From NCBI RefSeq assembly GCF_020217185.1, contig NZ_JAIWNX010000244.1, forward strand, positions 1 to 10,000: a stretch of 10,000 nucleotides of DNA, written 5' to 3'. Below are positions 6,081 to 10,000 of the stretch, one piece after another. The notes under the pieces are model-generated. The model was not told the origin of the DNA. It saw only the letters and a program-made list of their open reading frames with translations, and did no database searches. Positions within the stretch are counted from its first letter, which is position 1. Each line of letters begins with the position of its first letter. The DNA is from Asticcacaulis sp. GTDB taxonomy: Bacteria > Pseudomonadota > Alphaproteobacteria > Caulobacterales > Caulobacteraceae. The position numbers were made by a program, and so were the translations under genes.

Positions 6081-6159
6081 TGCTAGTGTCCTGTTGAATC
6101 TGAAATTCACCAGTGGACGATATCAAGCACATGTGAATTTCAGATTCAGGACACTAGCA
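6081..6159. repeat. Large inverted repeat IR2 (TGCTAGTGTCCTG...CAGGACACTAGCA)
   Basis: The left arm 6081-6110 (TGCTAGTGTCCTG, a 3-nt extra GTT or TTG, then AATCTGAAATTCAC) pairs with the right arm 6133-6159 over 27 bp without mismatch apart from that 3-nt bulge. The 22-nt loop contains CGATATCA, the reverse complement of the TGATATCG core in the IR1 loop. IR2 lies 18 nt beyond the ferredoxin stop, so on the minus strand it could also end or protect that transcript, although no good T-run follows. Confidence 0.88.
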
Positions 6160-6177
6160 TCGCTTAGCCGACCAGCG

Positions 6178-6501
6178 TTATCCCTCCGGCGCCAGCGTGA
6201 CCTCAAGGCCATTGAGATCGTCGCGCATCAGGATCTGGCACGACAGGCGCGAATTGCGCTTCACGAGGAAGGCTTCGTCCAGCTTTTCCTCTTCCTCATC
6301 CGACTTTTCGATCAGTTTGGGCAGCCAGTCCGCGCCGACATAGACGTGGCAGGTGGCGCATTCCAGCGCGCCGCCGCATTCGGCCTTGATCGGCAGGCCG
6401 TTGTCACGGATGATCTCCATAATGCGCCAACCCTCGATCGCCGGCAGGGTGTGCTGCACGCCGTCGCGGTCCGTGCACAGGATATGGAGTTCATCGCTCA
6501 T
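6178..6501 (-). CDS. Adrenodoxin-type [2Fe-2S] ferredoxin
   Basis: A 107-residue ferredoxin. Cluster ligands are Cys42, Cys48 and Cys51 (ECGGALECATC, CX5CX2C) and Cys88 (RLSCQI), 36 residues later. This is the vertebrate/adrenodoxin spacing, not the plant type. The acidic stretch EKSDEEEEKLDEA (65-77) lies where adrenodoxins bind their reductase and acceptor, and residues 25-33 (WRIMEIIRD) form the usual helix. Such proteins pass electrons from an NAD(P)H ferredoxin reductase to cytochromes P450 or to iron-sulfur and heme assembly enzymes. No partner gene is in the window. The HscAB-linked Isc ferredoxin is less likely, since no isc genes are nearby. The ATG at 6501 has AAAGG 9 nt upstream. 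It lies 63 bases downstream of the Hpt gene, so cotranscription is possible. Confidence 0.93.
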   Translation of the reverse strand: MSDELHILCTDRDGVQHTLPAIEGWRIMEIIRDNGLPIKAECGGALECATCHVYVGADWLPKLIEKSDEEEEKLDEAFLVKRNSRLSCQILMRDDLNGLEVTLAPEG

Positions 6502-6564
6502 TGTGGGGGCCTTTCAGGGTTTTGTGGCGCATTTAGCGGCCACGACCTGCCCCGACAAGCGATT

Positions 6565-6918
6565 TCAGCTCTTGAGACGGTTTAGCTCCAGTCCATGCAG
6601 ATAGGCCGCCACATCCATCAGGGCGGCATCGAGCGCATCGCGGACCTTTTCCAGACGTCCCTGCGCCCCGCCCTCATCCCCTCGCTCTGCCGCTTCGGCG
6701 GCCGCCGACAGGGCATTGGCCCCGATCCCGGCCGCTGCCCCTTTCAGCGTATGGGCGGCGTCGCGCCAGCCGGGATGGCCGACATCGAGCAGCGGCGCCC
6801 ACAGGTCGGCCTGCTGCTGAAACAAACGCAGCACCTCCTCGATCACCGTCGCATCGTTCAGTGTGTAGGCCTCAAGGTGGGCGAAATCGACCGCGCCGGA
6901 CAGGTCCCGAAACGCCAT
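6565..6918 (-). CDS. Histidine phosphotransfer (Hpt) domain protein
   Basis: A 117-residue single-domain Hpt protein. The phosphorylatable histidine is His56 in the signature AAHTLKGAAAGIGA (54-67), inside an alpha-helical bundle (EEVLRLFQQQ before it; LEKVRDALDAALMDVAAYLHGLE after it). Such proteins relay phosphoryl groups from hybrid histidine kinases to response regulators, as in Caulobacter cell-cycle and stress phosphorelays. No kinase or regulator gene is adjacent, so its partners are unknown. It is not ChpT, which has a dimeric kinase-like fold. I chose ATG 6918 because AGAGGA stands 4-9 nt upstream and the sequence from there fits the domain. In-frame ATGs at 6951 and 6978 would add residues with no clear counterpart. 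Confidence 0.88.
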   Translation of the reverse strand: MAFRDLSGAVDFAHLEAYTLNDATVIEEVLRLFQQQADLWAPLLDVGHPGWRDAAHTLKGAAAGIGANALSAAAEAAERGDEGGAQGRLEKVRDALDAALMDVAAYLHGLELNRLKS

Positions 6919-6949
6919 GACATCCTCTGTGTATGCTGGAATGCACGGC

Positions 6950-6978
6950 ATAGTGAGACGCTTTGCGACGGCTGACAA
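6950..6978 (-). promoter_or_regulatory. Possible promoter of the Hpt gene
   Basis: On the minus strand TTGTCA (6978-6973; 5 of 6 to TTGACA) is followed 17 nt later by CACTAT (6955-6950; 3 of 6 to TATAAT). The start of transcription would fall near 6943, giving a 25-nt leader that holds the AGAGGA ribosome site. The -10 match is poor. Confidence 0.3.
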
Positions 6979-7013
6979 GCCATCAGAACGGCGAATTTAC
7001 AGGAGAACCGGCA

Positions 7014-7048
7014 CAGAAAAAGGCTCCGGTCTCTCTCCCCGGAGCCTT
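7014..7048 (-). terminator. Intrinsic terminator, minus strand
   Basis: The perfect 10-bp stem AAGGCTCCGG (7020-7029) with CCGGAGCCTT (7039-7048) has a 9-nt loop. On the minus strand it is followed by a T-run (TTTTT, 7021-7017), while the plus side has none. It points away from the sigma-factor unit and towards the Hpt gene, yet no protein gene on the minus strand ends here. It would separate the Hpt gene from whatever is transcribed upstream. Confidence 0.75.
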
Positions 7049-7145
7049 CATACCCCAACGGTCAGAAAGGCTGTGCCCGCCGCCCGATGCGATAAGGGCA
7101 GACTAGGCCGAAGCGTATAAAGGGGCGATAGGGAGACGCTGGCAA

Positions 7146-7181
7146 AAGCACGAAGGCCCCGTAGAGAGACCAGGGCCTTCG
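7146..7181 (-). terminator. Second terminator-like hairpin, minus strand
   Basis: The perfect 9-bp stem CGAAGGCCC (7151-7159) with GGGCCTTCG (7173-7181) is followed on the minus strand by TGCTTTTGCC. The T-run is short. Its loop contains AGAGAGACC (7163-7171), an exact complement of GGTCTCTCT (7028-7036) in the hairpin 130 bases away. No minus-strand protein gene ends here. Confidence 0.6.
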
Positions 7182-7234
7182 GGCCGCAGTGTGACCGTTG
7201 CAGGTGGATCTGGATCAACGACCTTTTGCGGCCC
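7181..7234. repeat. Extended stem-loop next to the second terminator hairpin
   Basis: GGGCCGCA (7181-7188) pairs with TGCGGCCC (7227-7234). Further in, CGTTG pairs with CAACG. The stems are separated by internal loops, giving an elongated rod-like fold that abuts the hairpin at 7151-7181. This shape is typical of a structured RNA, but no known RNA family was recognised. Confidence 0.5.
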
Positions 7235-7286
7235 TCTCAGGATACGCCCGCGCGCATAAACATTCGATACGCAGGGGATTTGGCTT

Positions 7287-7319
7287 ATACCAAGAGTCAT
7301 TGAAAATGACCCTTGGTAT
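7287..7319. repeat. 15-bp inverted repeat ATACCAAG(A/G)GTCATT
   Basis: The left arm 7287-7301 and right arm 7305-7319 are complementary at 14 of 15 positions, with only GAA between them. This makes a long, tight hairpin whose arms read ACCAAG-N-GTCATT. The T-rich tail on the plus side (TCCTTTC) makes weak termination possible. The symmetry and A+T content differ from the surrounding DNA, as in a dispersed REP-type element. Confidence 0.8.
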
Positions 7320-7325
7320 TCCTTT

Positions 7326-7366
7326 CGAGACTGTCTCATGTCGCTGATACATATGAGACAGTCTCG
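7326..7366. repeat. Paired GAGACWGTCTC palindromes forming a 14-bp inverted repeat
   Basis: GAGACTGTCTC (7327-7337) and GAGACAGTCTC (7355-7365) are each perfect 5+1+5 palindromes with centres 28 bp apart. Because they are palindromic they also form the arms of a perfect 14-bp inverted repeat, CGAGACTGTCTCAT (7326-7339) with ATGAGACAGTCTCG (7353-7366). This is the layout expected for two operator copies bound by a dimeric repressor such as a TetR- or MarR-type protein, or for a very stable hairpin. It lies about 200 bp before the membrane protein-sigma factor unit. Confidence 0.8.
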
Positions 7367-7372
7367 TGTCTT

Positions 7373-7407
7373 CAACGGCCGGATGCGGTCAGCATCTTCG
7401 GCCGTTG
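7373..7407. repeat. GC-rich hairpin CAACGGCCG...CGGCCGTTG
   Basis: CAACGGCCG (7373-7381) and CGGCCGTTG (7399-7407) pair perfectly. Inside them GATGC (7382-7386) and GCATC (7392-7396) pair around a GGTCA loop, with a TT bulge. That gives 14 pairs in total. No clear T-run follows (GTATTAAGC), so a Rho-independent terminator is doubtful. Confidence 0.75.
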
Positions 7408-7566
7408 GTATTAAGCTGTGGGAAAATCTTGACCGTCCTGCATCCATCCACCCCAGCGGCGAACATTAAGAGACAAGGCAGGATGTCGATGCCAACATTC
7501 ACGCCCTGCCCTGCCTTACCCTGCGGGCCTTCGCCTCAGGGGTATCAACGCAACCGGAGACTACGG

Positions 7567-7947
7567 ATGGACACCCTTTTTGCGCAATACTGGTGGCTGC
7601 TTTTCCCCTTTTTTGGCATGGGTATGGGTATTTACGCCATGTACATGAACCACAAGTCCCGACAGGACCGCATCGGCCTGATCCGTCAGTACCTCGAACA
7701 GGGCAAGGAGCCACCGGCGGCCCTGCTCGAAGGCTTAAACGGTGACGATGGCATGGATAAAACGGGCCAGAACGCCAATAGCGGTCTGGTGTCCATGGTC
7801 TGCATCTTCTCGGCCTTCGCCCTGGCCTTTGGCTATGTCGGCTGGAAGCAGGGCAGCGACGTCTATTTCGCGCTGGGGCTGGGCTTTGCCCCTGCCGCTC
7901 TCGTGTCGCTCATCATTCTGATCGCCAAGCTGATGCGGAAAGACTAG
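7567..7947 (+). CDS. Small three-TM membrane protein (DUF6249-like), first gene of the ECF sigma unit
   Basis: A 126-residue integral membrane protein with predicted membrane segments at about 9-27 (WWLLFPFFGMGMGIYAMYM), 74-93 and 98-122. Between the first two is a cytosolic or periplasmic arm of about 45 residues, rich in charge, with SRQDRIGLIRQYLEQGKEPP. The pattern of a TM followed by a charged segment with GKEPPxxLLE reminds me of small proteins that accompany ECF sigma genes in alphaproteobacteria (DUF6249-like), but the match is from memory. I chose ATG 7567, preceded by CGGAG. An upstream start in the same frame (7366) would lie in a hairpin and add unlike sequence. It ends 2 nt before the sigma gene. 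It may take part in signal sensing with the sigma factor. No enzymatic motif is visible. Confidence 0.8.
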   Translation: MDTLFAQYWWLLFPFFGMGMGIYAMYMNHKSRQDRIGLIRQYLEQGKEPPAALLEGLNGDDGMDKTGQNANSGLVSMVCIFSAFALAFGYVGWKQGSDVYFALGLGFAPAALVSLIILIAKLMRKD

Positions 7948-7949
7948 GC

Positions 7950-8465
7950 GTGAACCCGACCCGCAACGCCCAGGCACGCGACGGATCAGAGGCGGCCTTC
8001 GCATCTCTGGTAGCCGCGCACCAGCAGGCGGTGCGGCAGTTTCTGCGACGGCTGGCCGCCAATCCTGCCGACGCCGATGATCTGGCGCAGGAGGCCTTCG
8101 TCACCGCCTGGGAGCAGATCGACCGCCTGAAGCCCGGCGTGTCGTTTCGCACCTTTGTCTGCGGCATCGCGTGGAAAAAGGCGCAGAATGACCGCCGCCG
8201 GGTCCGACGTGCCGAAAGCCGCGACGGGGCGTGGCTGTCGCTGCGTAGCGAAGCGGAAACGCCCACGCACGAAACACGCCTGAGCCTCGACAAAGCCATG
8301 CAGTCCCTGCCGCTCGATATGCGGGCGGTCATTTCGCTGTGCGTAGCCGAAGACTACAGCCACGCCGAAGCCGCCCGGATTCTGGGGCTTCCCCTTGGCA
8401 CAGTAAAATCGCATAGTCAGCGTGGGCGTGCCCGACTGTGTGAACTTCTGGGAGTAGAGCCATGA
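7950..8465 (+). CDS. ECF-type (group IV) RNA polymerase sigma factor
   Basis: A 171-residue two-domain sigma factor. Region 2 spans roughly 18-85, with the signature DADDLAQEAFVTAWEQ (41-56) and the -10 reading part FRTFVCGIAWKKAQNDRRR (66-84). Region 4 spans 113-168, with the helix-turn-helix HAEAARILGLPLGTVKSHSQ (138-157). Regions 1.1 and 3 are absent, as usual for ECF sigmas. Start is GTG 7950, two bases after the membrane-protein stop. Its end overlaps the next ATG (ATGA). It would direct transcription of a small stress or envelope regulon. The target promoters, and whether it regulates its own unit, are not clear from the sequence. It is not EcfG/NepR-PhyR, since neither nepR nor phyR is present. 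Confidence 0.92.
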   Translation: MNPTRNAQARDGSEAAFASLVAAHQQAVRQFLRRLAANPADADDLAQEAFVTAWEQIDRLKPGVSFRTFVCGIAWKKAQNDRRRVRRAESRDGAWLSLRSEAETPTHETRLSLDKAMQSLPLDMRAVISLCVAEDYSHAEAARILGLPLGTVKSHSQRGRARLCELLGVEP

Positions 8466-8758
8466 GCGATCCATTGCGTCTGATGTTCGCCCCCACGAAC
8501 GTACCCGCCCGCGATATGGCCTTCGAACTGCGCGTTCTCGAAGCCGTCGAGCGCCGCCGTTTCCGCAAACAGATGGCCCTCTATCTGATGGTCGCTATGG
8601 CCATACTTGGGGGCAGCGTTTTCCTGACGCCGCTGCTGGGGTCTGTACTGACCTTGCCGGCCCTGCCTGTCTTTTTGTCGGTCATCGGCGTACTGCCGGG
8701 CCTGTTCATTGCCGGACGGCAGATTTTGTCTTCGTCAAAGTTAAGGCGGCCGACATAG
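8462..8758 (+). CDS. Small two-TM protein, candidate membrane anti-sigma factor
   Basis: A 98-residue protein. A soluble N-terminus of about 36 residues (ARDMAFELRVLEAVERRRFR at 17-36, an amphipathic basic helix) is followed by two hydrophobic segments at about 38-60 and 66-86. The RDxAFxxxVxxxxERRRF pattern recalls N-terminal segments of short anti-sigma proteins next to ECF genes in Caulobacterales. There is no HxxxCxxC zinc motif of the ZAS class. ATG 8462 overlaps the sigma stop by four bases and has GGGAG 8 nt upstream, so the two proteins are probably made in linked amounts, as expected for a sigma/anti-sigma pair. The anti-sigma role is inferred from context. The protein is too short to be recognised by motif alone. 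Confidence 0.75.
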   Translation: MSDPLRLMFAPTNVPARDMAFELRVLEAVERRRFRKQMALYLMVAMAILGGSVFLTPLLGSVLTLPALPVFLSVIGVLPGLFIAGRQILSSSKLRRPT

Positions 8759-8917
8759 AGCCAGCCCGCCATGTCAGACGCCCGCCTAAGGGGACTAAAT
8801 ATCTGGATTTTTAGCCCTTGCCGGGCGCGCCTGCCCACCTTGGCCACCGCCTCAATAGCAGCTTGAGCGGCTTTAGTAGAGATGGTTTCGCTGACCTTGC
8901 CGTGTGCCCCAAAGACA

Positions 8918-8947
8918 GGAAAAGAGCTGCCGGAAATCTCCGGCAGC
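8918..8947 (-). terminator. Intrinsic terminator of the DHA2 transporter gene
   Basis: The 9-bp stem GCTGCCGGA (8926-8934) with TCCGGCAGC (8939-8947) has an AATC loop. On the minus strand it is followed by TCTTTTCC (8925-8918). It lies 28 bp past the transporter stop. The plus side (CCTTTG) has only a short T-run, though it may also help end the sigma-factor transcript. Confidence 0.8.
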
Positions 8948-8974
8948 CCTTTGTGGTTTCAGCCTGCGTGAGGA

Positions 8975-10000
8975 TCAGTCCGCCGCGTGGACCTGTCCGT
9001 TGGCCATCGCCTTGCGGCTCAGCCAGATCAGCGGGATCAGGCACACGATGATGATGGACGAGATGCGGAAGATATCGACCGTGGCCAGCAGATAGGCCTG
9101 CTGACTGACTTGCCGCGTGATGGCGGCGACGGCCTGCGCCTGAGACAGGCCCATCTGCATCATCTGGTACACGACCTGATCGACGCCACCGCCCCCACCG
9201 GAATTGCCGCCGCCCGAACCGCCCGCCATCGCACCTGAGATATTGTTCAGGGCGTGGGTTTCGTAATTGTCCCACAAGGTGGTGGTCAGCGAGGCCGCGA
9301 ACGAGCCTGCCGTGATGCGGGCAAAGTTCGACAGCCCCGACGCAGCCGGCATCTGATGCGGGGCAACATCACGGAACGACACGGTGATCATCGAGGTGAA
9401 GAAGGCGCTCATCGCCGCCCCCATCACGAACATCGGCAGGATCAGGTGGCCGAAGTCGATATCCGGCGAATAGAGCGAGCGCATATAGAAGGACAGGGCA
9501 AACAGCAGCAGCGAGATGGTCGCCATGATGCGCGCGTCGATGCGGTTGGAAATCTTGGCCACAAACGGCGTCAGGAAGACGGCCACCACCCCCGACGGCG
9601 CGGCCGCCAGACCGGCCCAGGTCGCTACATAGCCCATATTGGTTTGCAGCCACAGTGGCATCAGCAGATTGTTGCCGAAGAAGACCGCATAGGCGGCGCA
9701 CAGCGCGATAACGCCAAACGCGAAGTTGCGGCTTTTGAACAGCGACAGATCGACCACCGGGTTCTTTTCGTTCAGTTCCCAAATCAGCCAGGCCACAAAC
9801 CCGATCAGGGCCAGCAGCGACAGGATGACGATATGAGCCGAATTGAACCAGTCGGCGTCCTTACCGGTATCGAGCACCAGTTGCAGCGTCCCGACCCAGA
9901 AGACCAGAAGCGAGAAGGACACCATGTTCAGCTTGCGCGCTACGGTCGGGGTTTCGCGGTTGTGCATGAAGCGCCAGCATATCCACGTACAGGCAATCCC
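8975..10000 (-). CDS. DHA2/EmrB-type major facilitator transporter (N-terminal part outside window)
   Basis: 341 residues of the C-terminal part are visible, ending at TGA 8977-8975. The frame stays open to the right edge, so the ATG at 9967 is internal: the in-frame ACTWICWRFMHNRETPT before and across it is normal EmrB-type sequence linking central segments. About eight membrane segments follow, including VSFSLLVFWVGTLQLVLDTG and the post-segment GKDADWFNS block, then ISNRIDARIM, PMFVMGAAMSAFF and GLSNFARITAGSFAAS, all typical of 14-TM DHA2 drug:H+ antiporters. A Gly-rich periplasmic loop (GGSGGGNSGGGGG) and a Gln/Met-rich segment precede the last helix, the usual position for loop variation. 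Such pumps work with an EmrA-type adaptor encoded nearby, probably beyond the edge. The exported compound is unknown. Confidence 0.92.
   Translation of the reverse strand, partial: GIACTWICWRFMHNRETPTVARKLNMVSFSLLVFWVGTLQLVLDTGKDADWFNSAHIVILSLLALIGFVAWLIWELNEKNPVVDLSLFKSRNFAFGVIALCAAYAVFFGNNLLMPLWLQTNMGYVATWAGLAAAPSGVVAVFLTPFVAKISNRIDARIMATISLLLFALSFYMRSLYSPDIDFGHLILPMFVMGAAMSAFFTSMITVSFRDVAPHQMPAASGLSNFARITAGSFAASLTTTLWDNYETHALNNISGAMAGGSGGGNSGGGGGVDQVVYQMMQMGLSQAQAVAAITRQVSQQAYLLATVDIFRISSIIIVCLIPLIWLSRKAMANGQVHAAD

Larger units (their letters stand above)
6979..7566. other. 588-base stretch without a convincing gene, rich in inverted repeats
   Basis: No reading frame here has family motifs or a credible ribosome site. 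The longest on the minus strand (7103-7447) runs through three hairpins and reads as low-grade sequence. What the stretch does hold, left to right: minus-strand terminator-like hairpins at 7014-7048 and 7146-7181, a long stem 7181-7234, then three adjacent hairpins at 7287-7319, 7326-7366 and 7373-7407, and finally the leader of the sigma-factor unit with an AAGGCAGG/CCTGCCTT pair (7475-7482, 7510-7517). One or more small RNAs on the minus strand between about 7020 and 7290 would explain the two terminators. Confidence 0.6.

Noticed and set aside
6094..6585. A 163-residue plus-strand open frame across IR2 and the ferredoxin gene
   Set aside because: Its first part is the inverted repeat and its main part is antisense to a ferredoxin with intact cluster ligands; no motif and no ribosome site.
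7103..7447. A 114-residue minus-strand open frame in the hairpin-rich region
   Set aside because: It translates hairpins, has no recognisable domain and no ribosome site, and its composition is unlike a folded protein.
6979..7450. A tRNA, riboswitch or known small RNA in the hairpin-rich gap
   Set aside because: No T-loop sequence, CCA end or acceptor-stem pairing for a tRNA was found, and no riboswitch core or 6S-like bubble could be recognised by eye; only the structure itself is reported.
7366..7566. An N-terminal extension of the small membrane protein from 7366
   Set aside because: It would begin inside a hairpin and add about 67 Pro/Cys-rich residues before a perfectly good ATG with its own ribosome site and TM segment.
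8811..9275. A 154-residue minus-strand frame overlapping the transporter end
   Set aside because: It is an out-of-frame reading of the DHA2 gene and its terminator.

Overview
The window looks like chromosomal DNA from an alphaproteobacterium, most likely of the Caulobacteraceae (an Asticcacaulis- or Caulobacter-like organism). This is inferred from the high GC content, strong GC third-position bias, gene styles (De Ley-Doudoroff sugar-acid genes, adrenodoxin-type ferredoxin, Hpt protein, small ECF sigma unit) and intergenic palindromes of the alphaproteobacterial type. No rRNA, tRNA, CRISPR, insertion sequence or phage gene was recognised. Most genes are ordinary metabolic or regulatory genes. 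The unexplained structure lies in the non-coding stretches.

Layout. (1) 1-2441, plus strand: the end of a sugar-lactone-degrading operon: an SMP-30-family lactonase (cut by the left edge), KDGal kinase (dgoK) and KDPGal aldolase (dgoA). Together they would open a sugar lactone, phosphorylate 2-keto-3-deoxygalactonate and split it to pyruvate and glyceraldehyde-3-phosphate. A strong intrinsic terminator follows. (2) 2477-3900: a divergent HxlR regulator / QorB-like NAD(P)-binding oxidoreductase pair, the same arrangement as ytfH/ytfG of E. coli, with a candidate operator between them. The N-terminal coding part of the regulator carries a palindrome resembling alphaproteobacterial intergenic mosaic repeats. 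(3) 3956-4468 plus: a GNAT acetyltransferase, convergent with and overlapping a minus-strand pair made of a secreted S1/P1-type zinc nuclease and a Nudix hydrolase joined by a TAATG overlap. (4) 5990-6160: two large inverted repeats whose arms are related in sequence. (5) 6178-6918 minus: an adrenodoxin-type [2Fe-2S] ferredoxin and a single-domain histidine phosphotransfer protein.

(6) 6979-7566: nearly 600 bases without a convincing protein gene but packed with at least six inverted repeats. Two are shaped as minus-strand terminators with loops complementary over 9 nt, and one pairs two copies of a perfect GAGACWGTCTC palindrome. This is the best place to look for an undescribed RNA or regulatory element. 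(7) 7567-8758 plus: a compact three-gene unit of small membrane protein, ECF-type sigma factor and two-TM protein (a probable membrane anti-sigma candidate), with junctions of 2 nt and an ATGA overlap. (8) 8975-10000 minus: the C-terminal two thirds of a DHA2/EmrB-type major facilitator transporter with its own terminator, running off the right edge.

All identifications come from reading motifs, gene order and remembered family sequences. No database search was possible.
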